28,553 nt of DNA from an uncultured Eggerthella sp. (GTDB lineage: Bacteria > Actinomycetota > Coriobacteriia > Coriobacteriales > Eggerthellaceae), in NCBI GenBank assembly GCA_900542265.1, contig UQML01000022.1:1-28553 (forward strand), written 5' to 3'. A program made the position numbers and the translations under genes. Positions 8,446 to 16,485 of the stretch are shown here, one piece after another (position 1 is the stretch's first letter; each line of letters starts with the position of its first letter). The notes beneath the pieces are model-generated. The model saw nothing but the letters and a program-made list of their open reading frames with translations, was not told the DNA's origin and ran no database searches.

Positions 8446-9777
8446 TTATTGATTTTGGCTTGCAAAATAGAGGGTCACATTATCAACCTTCCAGCCAATA
8501 CCATCACGAACAAGCGTGATGTCATAAGGGATTTCTCCTCCCTCAGGCGATTGGGCTTTCACGTACACATGAGCCGTACTCATCTCATTGGCTTCTCCTA
8601 ATAATTCAGGATCACCATCTGCAACAAGCATATCTTGCAAACGCTGTTTTTTGGCATCATCCATGCTCGCAACATAGACATCAGCATTTTGAGGATCAGC
8701 AAAAAGCTCTCCTACAACCTGCTCTTTCATAGGATAGCCATACCCTTGGGTGTAACAAAAGAGTGCGCCACCCACGAGTACCAAAAGCAACAAAACAAGC
8801 GTAATAATAACTTTAAGCCCACGATTTTTCTTCTTTTTCTTGGGCGCTTTAGACCAGTCTTCAAAATTACCAGCATTATTAACGGGTTCAAAGAACGTGG
8901 ACTGGGAAGCATCAACTGTTTGCATAACCGTGGTTTGAGCATTGGAGAAGGCAGGGTCAGGGGCAGTATCCTGTGCAACATCCCCATCGCTCATAATATC
9001 AAGACCGGAAAGATCCGTGGTGTCTGTTACGGCAGCCTCTTCATCTTCCTTATCTTCAACACGCGCGGCAACAGCTGCAACAGCACGCTGATAATCAACA
9101 TTAGCAGCATCATTGAACGTATAGGTGCCATCAGCAAGAGCCGACTCAAACGCACGTACTGCTTTATTCATCTTGCCAGCAGCAACATACGCTTGACCCA
9201 TATTGGCAAAAATCTTATTTCGTGTTTGTGCTGACATATCAAACTGAAGCGCTGACTCATACGAGGCAATTGCATCCATAGGTCTATTAAGCGCCATAAA
9301 ACACACGCCTAAATTAAGGAGTGCTTTTACGGGATCTGGATTAACCTGATCAAGGGCAGCAGCACGAAATGCAGCACCCGCCTCAGCTGATTTACCGAGC
9401 TTAAGCATCGAATTGCCCTTGCCCATATAAGCTTTATAGGGGGTAGGATAATTTGGATCATCTATTGCTGCCTGGAAGTACTCAGCGGCATCCTCATAAT
9501 CATGGGACGAAGCATATACCATACCTAAGTTGTAATTAACTGCGCCCGTTGCATCATAGGCTGCATCATCAGTCGCACGAGAGTATGCATGGATTGCTTC
9601 ATTGGGATCATTAAGTTTTACCAAGCAATTACCAATTTGGTGATACAGTAATCCCATTTCACCAGGAAGTAGTTCTGAGTTCTCATCCCTCAGGCATTCG
9701 GTAAATATATTAAGTGCAGTCTCATAGTCATGAGAAACATACGCACTGCGTGCTTGTTGAAAGAGATCGTTGTTCAT
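8446..9777 (-). CDS. TPR-repeat protein with single C-terminal-side membrane span
   Basis: A 443-residue protein with no gene name I recognise. Residues 1 to about 235 are tetratricopeptide repeats (for example AVNYNLGMVYASSHDYEDAAEYFQAAIDDP and ALLNLGVCFMALNRPMDAIASYESALQ). An acidic linker follows (about 236-300), then a very basic KAPKKKKKNRG (310-320), a membrane span (about 322-342) and a C-terminal domain of about 100 residues. The basic run before the span predicts that the TPR part is cytoplasmic and the C-terminal part is outside. TPRs bind other proteins; the partner is unknown. It lies between a cyclophilin gene and ndk on the same strand. The SD (AGAGGAA) is about 12 nt from ATG 9777, a long spacing. 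Confidence 0.82.
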   Translation of the reverse strand: MNNDLFQQARSAYVSHDYETALNIFTECLRDENSELLPGEMGLLYHQIGNCLVKLNDPNEAIHAYSRATDDAAYDATGAVNYNLGMVYASSHDYEDAAEYFQAAIDDPNYPTPYKAYMGKGNSMLKLGKSAEAGAAFRAAALDQVNPDPVKALLNLGVCFMALNRPMDAIASYESALQFDMSAQTRNKIFANMGQAYVAAGKMNKAVRAFESALADGTYTFNDAANVDYQRAVAAVAARVEDKEDEEAAVTDTTDLSGLDIMSDGDVAQDTAPDPAFSNAQTTVMQTVDASQSTFFEPVNNAGNFEDWSKAPKKKKKNRGLKVIITLVLLLLVLVGGALFCYTQGYGYPMKEQVVGELFADPQNADVYVASMDDAKKQRLQDMLVADGDPELLGEANEMSTAHVYVKAQSPEGGEIPYDITLVRDGIGWKVDNVTLYFASQNQ

Positions 9778-9874
9778 ATAAAGCTACATTCCTCTCCAAA
9801 AAGGCAACTGCGCAAAATTACGCAATCCTTATTGTAACCCAGCTGATAGGCACCCGCCAAATTCATGAAAAAAG

Positions 9875-10408
9875 CTAAGCTGTAGCATTTTCAATAGTGA
9901 TAGTCTCGATGACATCACCCACACGTAAAGAACGGACGACATCCATTCCCTCAACAGTCTGACCAAAGACGGTATAGCCTGAATCCAAAAATGGTTGAGG
10001 ACCTAAGCAAATATAGAATTGCGATCCAGCTGAATTAGGATCTTGAGAACGTGCCATAGCAACGGTGCCATCAAGATGTTTGTTATTAGGATTGGTAGAA
10101 AACTCTTCTTTGATAGTGTAACCAGGTCCTCCCGTGCCAAGACCAGCAAAAGGATTGCCTTCAGCAGCGCGCACCTGCTCTGAATCAAGCACACGCGTAT
10201 TAGGACAACCGCCCTGAATAACAAAATCAGGAACATAACGATGGAATTTCAAGTTGTCATAAAATCCCTTTTGCGCTAACTCAACAAAATTACCTACATG
10301 AATAGGAGCGTTTTCTCCATCAAGCACGACGGTAATGTCACCTTTGGATGTTCTAATATGCGCAACTTCAGTTCCGTTTGGTTTATATTCGGGCGTATAT
10401 AATGCCAT
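9875..10408 (-). CDS. Cyclophilin-type peptidyl-prolyl cis-trans isomerase
   Basis: This 177-residue protein catalyses proline cis-trans isomerisation and assists protein folding. It has no signal peptide, so it should be cytoplasmic. Cyclophilin landmarks: the start of the fold KGDITVVLDGENAPIHVGNFVELAQKGFYDNLKFHR, with active-site Arg in FHR, VIQGGCP, then the core GTVAMARSQDPNSAGSQFYICL and the C-terminal DSGYTVFGQTVEGMDVV. The usual GDPTGTGTGGPGY loop is here replaced by a longer variant containing GNPFAGLGTGGPGY. The start at 10408 has AAAGGA 8 nt upstream. tRNA-Arg on the same strand lies 27 nt upstream. Confidence 0.94.
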   Translation of the reverse strand: MALYTPEYKPNGTEVAHIRTSKGDITVVLDGENAPIHVGNFVELAQKGFYDNLKFHRYVPDFVIQGGCPNTRVLDSEQVRAAEGNPFAGLGTGGPGYTIKEEFSTNPNNKHLDGTVAMARSQDPNSAGSQFYICLGPQPFLDSGYTVFGQTVEGMDVVRSLRVGDVIETITIENATA

Positions 10409-10435
10409 GACATGAGTCCTTTCACAATAAAGAAA

Positions 10436-10512
10436 TGGCGCCCTCTACAGGGTTCGAACCTGCGGCCTTCTGCTCCGGAGGCAGACGCTCTATCCAGCTG
10501 AGCTAAGAGGGC
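10436..10512 (-). tRNA. tRNA-Arg (anticodon CCG), CCA encoded
   Basis: The minus strand folds fully: acceptor stem GCCCTCT/AGAGGGC with discriminator G and encoded CCA, D stem GCTC/GAGC, anticodon stem TCTGC/GCAGA enclosing CTCCGGA (anticodon CCG, reads CGG), and T arm with GGTTCGAACC. It stands just upstream of the cyclophilin gene and divergent from the methyltransferase gene at 10608. No strong promoter was found in 10513-10607; TATAAC at 10519-10524 lacks a good -35. Confidence 0.97.
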
Positions 10513-10607
10513 TTATGTGGGTTATAAAACCTCTCGTGAGTTAAAAACACACTTAGGCTATTATTACATACATCGACACACATTCATCCAATTTCAAGGG
10601 AATAACC

Positions 10608-11957
10608 ATGACTGATACGTATGAGACCATCTTTATTACCGATCTTTCCTATGGATCAGCCGGCATCGGACGTCCTCAGTCTGGTTCGCGCGCGGGAAAA
10701 GTTATTTTTGTCGATGGGGCAGTTCCCGGTGATACCGTCACGGTAGAAGTTACCCAAGAGAAAAAATCCTTTGCTCGCGCAAAGCTTGTTTCCGTGGTGG
10801 ATCCAAGCCCAGAGCGCATCACTGCCCCTTGCCCGGTATGCAATGAGTGTGGTGGCTGCCCCTGGATGCACGTAGCCTATAGTGCGCAACAAACGTATAA
10901 ACGAAACGCAATAGTTTCTGAACTTGCCCGCGCACTTAATCTTGACAAGAAAGAAGCTGAGACGTTTGTTGCGCCTACGCGCGCGTCAAAACATGAACTC
11001 AACTTTCGTAACAAGCTTGAAATGGGTGCGCATATGGATAACGGTGCGGGGAAACGCTCCTTATTCCAACTGGGGTTTTATGCGCGCGCCTCGCATACTT
11101 TGGTATGTCCCAAGCGCTGTCTTGTCGGAGCGCGCGGCATTGAAAAAGCACCCGGTGCCCTTCGAGGCGCGCTGTCATTTTTGTCAAACAACCAATCACT
11201 TGACATTTATCGGGTAGGTGTGCGCCATAGCGTGCGCACCCATGACACCGAGATTGCACTTTGGACTCCGCCGGGAGCATTTCCCCGCAAAGCCGTCGCG
11301 CGCGTAGTGGAAAGCGCGCTGCCAGCAACAAGTGTAGTGCGCGTCATGGCTCATCCTGGAAAAGCACGCGCTATCAAAGGAGTGGAAGCGCTTTCCGGCA
11401 AAGGCTACTGGACCGAGGAGCTTGCTGGCTTTACCTACAAGATCTCTGCGCCCAGCTTTTTCCAAGTAAATACCGCTCAAGCAGAAACCATGATCAAACT
11501 GGTGCTTGAGTATACCCAGGTTGATGAAACTTCGCTGGTCGCAGATCTTTATTGCGGCGCAGGCACGTTCACCTTACCGCTTGCCGCAACCGGCGCTACC
11601 GTCGTCGGCGTTGAATCAGCGGGATCATCCGTGCGTGATCTGCGCCGCAACGCTCATGAAACTGGTCTCGATATCACAGTAGTAGGGGGAGATGCGACAC
11701 GTGAATTACCAGCTCTTGGTGCTCTCGATGTTCTTGTTGTAGATCCGCCCCGTGCTGGCCTTATGCCTGAAATCATTGCAAGCATTGCAGCGACAAACGC
11801 CAAACGTGTGGTATATGTCTCGTGCGATCCTGCCACCTGGGCACGTGATGTCGCACGTTTGAATGAAGTTGGATACAACTTGCAAGTAGCAACACCCGTT
11901 GATCTTTTCCCACAGTCTTACCATATCGAGACAGTAAGCCTCCTGCAAAAGAGCTAA
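10608..11957 (+). CDS. RlmD/RumA-type 23S rRNA (uracil-C5)-methyltransferase with Fe-S site
   Basis: This 449-residue SAM-dependent RNA methyltransferase has an N-terminal TRAM domain (about 5-65), which binds RNA. A cysteine cluster CPVCNECGGC (75-84) plus a later Cys in LVCPKRC (about 168-172) is typical of the [4Fe-4S] cluster of RumA. SAM-binding DLYCGAGTFTLPLA, catalytic VVDPPRAG and the nucleophile Cys406 in VYVSCDPATWARD follow. Members methylate U1939 or U747 of 23S rRNA; Gram-positive homologues are often named RlmCD, and which uridine is used here cannot be told. ATG 10608 has AAGGGAA upstream. It is the only plus-strand gene in the first 25 kb and reads divergently from tRNA-Arg and convergently with rsfS. 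Confidence 0.92.
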   Translation: MTDTYETIFITDLSYGSAGIGRPQSGSRAGKVIFVDGAVPGDTVTVEVTQEKKSFARAKLVSVVDPSPERITAPCPVCNECGGCPWMHVAYSAQQTYKRNAIVSELARALNLDKKEAETFVAPTRASKHELNFRNKLEMGAHMDNGAGKRSLFQLGFYARASHTLVCPKRCLVGARGIEKAPGALRGALSFLSNNQSLDIYRVGVRHSVRTHDTEIALWTPPGAFPRKAVARVVESALPATSVVRVMAHPGKARAIKGVEALSGKGYWTEELAGFTYKISAPSFFQVNTAQAETMIKLVLEYTQVDETSLVADLYCGAGTFTLPLAATGATVVGVESAGSSVRDLRRNAHETGLDITVVGGDATRELPALGALDVLVVDPPRAGLMPEIIASIAATNAKRVVYVSCDPATWARDVARLNEVGYNLQVATPVDLFPQSYHIETVSLLQKS

Positions 11958-11988
11958 CGCATTCGACTACCCTGCAAAACTATTACGC

Positions 11989-12030
11989 AGGACCGCTCCA
12001 TTAGGACCGCTTCATTAGGACCGCTTCATT
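11989..12030. repeat. 14-bp tandem repeat x3 between rlmD-like gene and rsfS
   Basis: AGGACCGCTTCATT is present at 12003-12016 and 12017-12030, with a one-base variant (AGGACCGCTCCATT) at 11989-12002. It occupies the middle of the convergent gap 11958-12069. No T-run terminator was found here. Confidence 0.9.
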
Positions 12031-12069
12031 AGTCTATGGTTGGATTATGCGGATGGATACTTGGCTAAA

Positions 12070-12516
12070 CTACTCGGCTTGCTCGCAGCGCTCAACCAGC
12101 TTAGCGATACGATCAGAATACTCCGGATCCGTAATACCCGCTTCAGCAAGATCAACAACAGGAGCATCGCTCCAAAGACTCTCGAGTCGGTAATATTCGC
12201 GCGCCTCTGGCTGAAAAACATCAACTACCACGCGTCCGTAATCAAGAATCTCCCAAGATCTATCACGAGTTCCCTCACGAGAAATAGGCTTACTGTGCGC
12301 TTGATTACGCAGACATTCTTCAATATATTCCAAAATAGATTCGACTTGAGGCGTATTACGCGCCGTTACAATAACAAAGTAATCGGTCACGTCAACAAGG
12401 GCACCTACTTCAAGCACCATAATGTCAGTTGCTTTACGCTCATCGGCTGCTTTAGCCGCAATCAAAGCCATCTCACGTGACGTATGTAATTCGTTATCTT
12501 CAACTTCAGCGCTCAT
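12070..12516 (-). CDS. rsfS: Ribosomal silencing factor RsfS
   Basis: This 148-residue protein binds L14 (uL14) of the 50S subunit and blocks subunit joining when nutrients are low. Family features: ALIAAKAADERKATDIMVLEVG, the core VTDYFVIVTARNTPQVESILEYIEE, and EGTRDRSWEILDYGRVVVDVFQPEAREYYRLESLWSDAP, with conserved W and YY. It has a normal length with about 25 extra C-terminal residues. AAGGAGGGCGC before ATG 12516 is a strong ribosome binding site. It is the last gene of the obgE-proBA-nadD-yqeK run, a location known for this gene in many Gram-positives. Confidence 0.95.
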   Translation of the reverse strand: MSAEVEDNELHTSREMALIAAKAADERKATDIMVLEVGALVDVTDYFVIVTARNTPQVESILEYIEECLRNQAHSKPISREGTRDRSWEILDYGRVVVDVFQPEAREYYRLESLWSDAPVVDLAEAGITDPEYSDRIAKLVERCEQAE

Positions 12517-12562
12517 GCGCCCTCCTTTTTATTTCACCGTATTCATTATTCGTGCTCGCCTC

Positions 12563-12618
12563 GCAAGGTATTCCCTGCAAGATATCCCCTACAAAGTATT
12601 CTCTGCAAGGTGGTTTCT
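12563..12618. repeat. Degenerate 14-bp tandem repeat x4 between yqeK and rsfS
   Basis: Four 14-bp units follow head to tail: GCAAGGTATTCCCT (12563), GCAAGATATCCCCT (12577), ACAAAGTATTCTCT (12591) and GCAAGGTGGTTTCT (12605). They diverge at 2-5 positions each, so this is an older array than the one at 11989-12030. It fills about half of the 118-bp gap. Confidence 0.75.
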
Positions 12619-12634
12619 CGAACACGCTGCTTTG

Positions 12635-13324
12635 TTATGAACGCAACTTAATGCAGTGGTTCCACACCATGACGGCATCTACATTAAGTGGGCGTCCCGA
12701 ATCAATCAAAAACGATAAATTTTCTTGCTGAACAGCAAAGTATAAATCAAATAAATCCATTTTACCGATGCGGTTATACAATTCGCGATACACCGGCACA
12801 TAATGGCCTGGCTCGATTTTGTCCGCAACATAAATAATCATATCGAGCTTTGACATGTTGGGAGCACCAATTGTATGCCGCGCGATAGCCTGATAAAGCC
12901 CATGTTCAAACTCGGGATGCTCATCAGCAAGTACGGCAGCTGCGGTCGGGCCATGCAAAAGCCACGGCATATTGTTAACAATATCAGGGTCTATTTCAAG
13001 ACCGTAGGTATCAACCCTATCACGGAGCTCTTCATCAGAGAGCGCCTTGTCCCAATCATGGAGCAATCCTGTCATACGTGCTAAATCAGGATCAACCCCA
13101 TAAGCTCTAGCCATCAACCGTGCGGTTTTTGCCACATTTACACTATGTGTATATCGCGATGACTTCACCCGCTGCTTTAAAAGCTTTTTCATCTCTTTAT
13201 AATGCGCTTTACTGTATGGCCCATCGTCTTTTTCAGACGCATCGCCTTCAGGCGCTACAGCGTCAGGCAATTCTGGCTCATAGGCCTGCGCACTTGACTC
13301 TGAGGCGCTTGTGTTATCGATCAT
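12635..13324 (-). CDS. yqeK: YqeK-like HD-domain Ap4A hydrolase
   Basis: This 229-residue HD-superfamily phosphohydrolase belongs to the YqeK family, which splits Ap4A symmetrically to two ADP. Metal-binding residues are visible: His60 in RYTHSVNVA, His89-Asp90 in GLLHDWDK, a later His in LLHGPTAA, and HTIGAPNMSKLDMIIYVADKIEPGH with the C-terminal Asp. The first 35 or so residues are acidic and look disordered, an extension not usual for the family. It overlaps nadD by 4 bp (ATGA), so translation is probably coupled. The nadD-yqeK pair is widespread. Confidence 0.9.
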   Translation of the reverse strand: MIDNTSASESSAQAYEPELPDAVAPEGDASEKDDGPYSKAHYKEMKKLLKQRVKSSRYTHSVNVAKTARLMARAYGVDPDLARMTGLLHDWDKALSDEELRDRVDTYGLEIDPDIVNNMPWLLHGPTAAAVLADEHPEFEHGLYQAIARHTIGAPNMSKLDMIIYVADKIEPGHYVPVYRELYNRIGKMDLFDLYFAVQQENLSFLIDSGRPLNVDAVMVWNHCIKLRS

Positions 13325-13989
13325 ACTGACCCCCGATGGTAGAGATTCTCTGCCTCAATCACAAGACGCACCGGCTCAGGGATCAAATATCTAATCGATC
13401 CACCTTGCGCAATGCGCCTTCGTAAATCCGTTGATGAAATATCAAGCGACGGAGCATGTATAAATTCTACGGTAAAACCTGCCTCTTGCAGTGATTTCTT
13501 TATCGCTTTGTCACCTATAAGTTTAGTCCCTGGCCGATTAATGCCCACAAACGATGCAAGCCCTGAGAGTTCACGTGCATCTTTCCAATCAGCTAAGGTA
13601 GCGATGGAGTCTGCGCCTGCAATAAAATACAACTTCACGTTAGAAGGATAATGAGCACGCACGGTTTTGAGTGTGTCAATGGTATACGTAATACCTTCAC
13701 GCTCCACTTCCAAGGAACTTACATCAAAATTCTCGTTGTCAGAAAGCGCCAAACGACACATTTCCAATCGCTTTTCTGCTGCCAACTGATCCTGATCGAT
13801 CTTATACGGCTGTCGTCCAGCTGGCATAAACACAACCGCATCAAGTCCCAATACATCACGCGCCTGTTCAGCAACTGCTAAGTGCCCCATATGAATTGGA
13901 TCAAAGGTTCCACCCATGATGCCCAAAGCGTATGTTTTGTCTGGATCCTCTTGCCCTAACGTATCAAATCTCTCACAGATTACCGCCAT
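13321..13989 (-). CDS. nadD: Nicotinate-nucleotide adenylyltransferase
   Basis: This 222-residue enzyme converts nicotinate mononucleotide and ATP to deamido-NAD, in NAD synthesis. The nucleotidyltransferase motif GIMGGTFDPIHMGH (residues 23-36) and the C-terminal ISSTDLRRRI (about 185-194) are clear, with FIAGADS and an ADW-K segment between. The first 20 residues before the fold are an unusual short extension. The start at 13989 is served by AGGGG 9 nt upstream, and that SD is part of an 11-bp tandem repeat (13996-14015). It overlaps yqeK downstream by 4 bp. Confidence 0.96.
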   Translation of the reverse strand: MAVICERFDTLGQEDPDKTYALGIMGGTFDPIHMGHLAVAEQARDVLGLDAVVFMPAGRQPYKIDQDQLAAEKRLEMCRLALSDNENFDVSSLEVEREGITYTIDTLKTVRAHYPSNVKLYFIAGADSIATLADWKDARELSGLASFVGINRPGTKLIGDKAIKKSLQEAGFTVEFIHAPSLDISSTDLRRRIAQGGSIRYLIPEPVRLVIEAENLYHRGSV

Positions 13990-13995
13990 GTTTAC

Positions 13996-14044
13996 TAACC
14001 CCTGATTAACCCCTGCTTTTAGCTTATCCTAAGCTTGTCCTAAG
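13996..14044. repeat. Two 11-bp tandem repeats between proA and nadD
   Basis: TAACCCCTG recurs at 13996 and 14007 (11-bp period). After a short spacer, CTTATCCTAAG (14023-14033) and CTTGTCCTAAG (14034-14044) form a second 11-bp pair, with a further partial copy to about 14060. On the minus strand the first array supplies AGGGGTTA, the likely SD of nadD. Confidence 0.75.
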
Positions 14045-14086
14045 CCCTAAGCTTGTCTTGGCCTCTATCCCCTCTTGAAGCACTTG

Positions 14087-15346
14087 TTATGCTCTAATCT
14101 GCCCATTACCACGAATGAGATACTTGTACGTTGTGAGCGCTTCTAAGGCAAAAGGACCACGCGCGTGCAACTTTTGTGTCGAAATGCCAATTTCAGCGCC
14201 GAGACCAAACTCGCCACCATCAGTAAAACGTGTTGAAGCATTAACGTAAACAGCCGCCGCATCAATCGAGCACAAAAAGAGTTCTTGTGCTGCGCTATTT
14301 TCTGCAATGATCGCCTCGGAGTGATGGGTGCCGTACTGGTTGATATGAGTGATTGCCTCCTCGATCCCTGAGACAACTTTGATCGAAATATCCATATCCA
14401 AATACTCACGGCCCCAGTCATCAACCGTAGCTTCTAAGACCTCAATACCAAGTAATAAACCCACTGCACGCGTCGCCTCATCGCCATGAATAGCGACACC
14501 TGCTTCAGACAAAGCACCTACCACAACCGGCAAAGCTTCATCTGCGATAGCCTCATCTATCAACAAAGACTCTGCCGCATTGCATACGCCCGTACGTTGG
14601 GTTTTAGCATTAATGATGATAGGAAGAGCTTTATTCATATCTGCCGATTGGTGGATATAGATATGGCAATTGCCCGTACCCGTTTCAATCACAGGAACAC
14701 GTGCGTGATCAACACAATGCTGAATAAGACCAGCACCACCACGGGGAATAAGCACATCCACCAAACCACGCAATCCTAAAAGTTCATCAGTCTCGGCGCG
14801 ATCCGTAGAACGTATTGAGACAATCGCGTCTTGAGGCATGCCTGCATTATAGGCCGCCATAGAAAGCAGATCAGAAATAGCCAAGTTTGAATTGACGGCA
14901 AGGGATCCACCACGTAACACGCATGCGTTACCACTCTTGATACAAATGCCTGCTGCATCAGCAGTTACATTAGGACGTGCTTCATAAATCATAGCAACAA
15001 CACCCATAGGAACCGTGACACGCGTGATTTCCAAATCATTATCAAGCGTACGCGTCTCTAAGATCTTACCTGTCGGATCATCGAGAGCAGCAAGTTCCTC
15101 AAGTGCCCGAGCAATATTTTCAATACGCCCTGCATCCAAATAAAGACGATCTAAGATAGGCTTACTTACACCTGTTTTTTCTCCGTAGGCCATATCTTTT
15201 GCATTGGCCTCACAAATAACATCTACGTTATCGCGGAGCGCATCAGCCATTGCATGAAGGGCGTTGTTGCGCATCTCTTCAGTCGTAAGTGCCATAGCGC
15301 TACTGGCTTGTTTTGCGCGCGTGGCTGCCGCGTGTGCCTCACTCAT
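14087..15346 (-). CDS. proA: Gamma-glutamyl phosphate reductase
   Basis: This 419-residue NADPH-dependent enzyme is the second step of proline synthesis and forms glutamate-5-semialdehyde. Landmarks: PMGVVAMIYEARPNVTADAAGICIKSGNACVLRGG, VPVIETGTGNCHIYIH, the catalytic Cys in KTQRTGVCNAAESLLI, and YVNASTRFTDGGEFGLGAEIGISTQKLHARGP. The length is standard. ATG 15346 overlaps the proB stop by 4 bp, so synthesis of the two enzymes is coupled. This fits the need to channel labile glutamyl phosphate. Confidence 0.98.
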   Translation of the reverse strand: MSEAHAAATRAKQASSAMALTTEEMRNNALHAMADALRDNVDVICEANAKDMAYGEKTGVSKPILDRLYLDAGRIENIARALEELAALDDPTGKILETRTLDNDLEITRVTVPMGVVAMIYEARPNVTADAAGICIKSGNACVLRGGSLAVNSNLAISDLLSMAAYNAGMPQDAIVSIRSTDRAETDELLGLRGLVDVLIPRGGAGLIQHCVDHARVPVIETGTGNCHIYIHQSADMNKALPIIINAKTQRTGVCNAAESLLIDEAIADEALPVVVGALSEAGVAIHGDEATRAVGLLLGIEVLEATVDDWGREYLDMDISIKVVSGIEEAITHINQYGTHHSEAIIAENSAAQELFLCSIDAAAVYVNASTRFTDGGEFGLGAEIGISTQKLHARGPFALEALTTYKYLIRGNGQIRA

Positions 15347-16470
15347 TCAAACACCACCAAATCATCTCGGTGCACAACAGGATGCTGTGCTAGATTTACA
15401 AAAAGCTCATTTTGCTTTATTTCTGCTTGCGTCTTGCCACAGGCAAGTTCTACTTCAGAAGAGGATGCTCCTGCATGTCCTCGCGCAATTGTCACATCCG
15501 CATCATCTTTAATATCAATGCTATCTCCCGGTCTAAAAACTCCGCGCACGCTCGTAATACCAACTGCTAAAAGCGAGGATCCTGATTCAATCAGCGCGCG
15601 TTTTGCTCCAGCATCAACCACAACAGCACCTTTAGGAGTATCACCAAGAGCAATCCAGAGCTTTTTAGGGGTGATATCATGATGAATTTCATGGGCACTA
15701 AAGCGCGTTCCTATCTCTTCATCTGAAACAATACGCTCAAGTGCATGAGGCTTTTTGCCATAGCAAATTATCATATCAATACCCGCAGTCATAAGTACAC
15801 GAGCAGAGCGAATCTTGGTAATCATACCGCCTGATCCCATCTTCGACCCAGCGCCACCTGCTATAGCCATAATCTCGGGAGTGATGCGGGACACATGGCT
15901 AATCAAAGGCGCATCAGGGTCAATGTTGGGGTTTTGCGCAAAAAGCCCTTCGATATCAGAGAAAATAACGCAAAGCTCAGCACCCACCAAACACGATACC
16001 AATGCTGCCAGCGTATCATTGTCGCCAAAGCGAATCTGCTCAACGCTTACCGTGTCGTTTTCATTAATAATAGGAACAACATCAAGTTGCAAGAGACGCT
16101 CCAACGTATCACGCGCATGCAAATACGCTGATCTATCACGCGTAGTTTGACGTGTGATCAAAATGACAGAAGTAGTCAATCCAACCTCATCACACTCCTG
16201 AGCATAAGCGCTCATCAAAATGTTTTGACCAACACTTGCTGCCGCCTGCAAGGTGGGCATATCAGTAGGACGCTCAGGAATCCCTAAGCGTTCAAGTCCA
16301 CAGCCAATAGCGCCACTGGTAACCACAATAGGTTTCCAGCCTTGTGCTTTTATAGCAGCTAACTGTTCAGCCAAATTACGTAAAAAATCATGATTAAGTG
16401 ATCCTTTTGCATCAACAAGCGTTGATGTACCAATTTTTATTACGATGATGTGTGAGTTATTGTTTGCCAT
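15343..16470 (-). CDS. proB: Glutamate 5-kinase with PUA domain
   Basis: This 375-residue enzyme is the first and feedback-inhibited step of proline synthesis. Its amino acid kinase fold runs from about 5 to 260: IVIKIGTSTLVD, VTSGAIGCGLERL, PIINENDTVS, FGDNDTLAALVSCLVGAELCVIFSDIEGLF, and GSGGMITKIRSARVLMTAGIDMII. A C-terminal PUA domain follows (about 280-360, GAVVVDAGAKRALIESGSSLLAVGI). ATG 16470 has only a weak SD (GGGTAG) and follows obgE by 15 nt. Confidence 0.97.
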   Translation of the reverse strand: MANNNSHIIVIKIGTSTLVDAKGSLNHDFLRNLAEQLAAIKAQGWKPIVVTSGAIGCGLERLGIPERPTDMPTLQAAASVGQNILMSAYAQECDEVGLTTSVILITRQTTRDRSAYLHARDTLERLLQLDVVPIINENDTVSVEQIRFGDNDTLAALVSCLVGAELCVIFSDIEGLFAQNPNIDPDAPLISHVSRITPEIMAIAGGAGSKMGSGGMITKIRSARVLMTAGIDMIICYGKKPHALERIVSDEEIGTRFSAHEIHHDITPKKLWIALGDTPKGAVVVDAGAKRALIESGSSLLAVGITSVRGVFRPGDSIDIKDDADVTIARGHAGASSSEVELACGKTQAEIKQNELFVNLAQHPVVHRDDLVVFE

Positions 16471-16485
16471 CTACCCAATCGCTAT

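Noticed and set aside
8635..9234. 199-residue open frame on the plus strand
   Set aside because: It lies wholly antisense to the TPR protein gene, has no SD and no recognisable family pattern.
9875..9900. Small hairpin with T-run at the end of the cyclophilin gene
   Set aside because: The stem is only 4 bp (GCTA/TAGC) and overlaps the coding end; not enough for a terminator call.
11989..12618. CRISPR-like array from the clustered repeats
   Set aside because: Units are only 14 bp, adjoin without spacers, and the two arrays are unrelated; no cas genes nearby.
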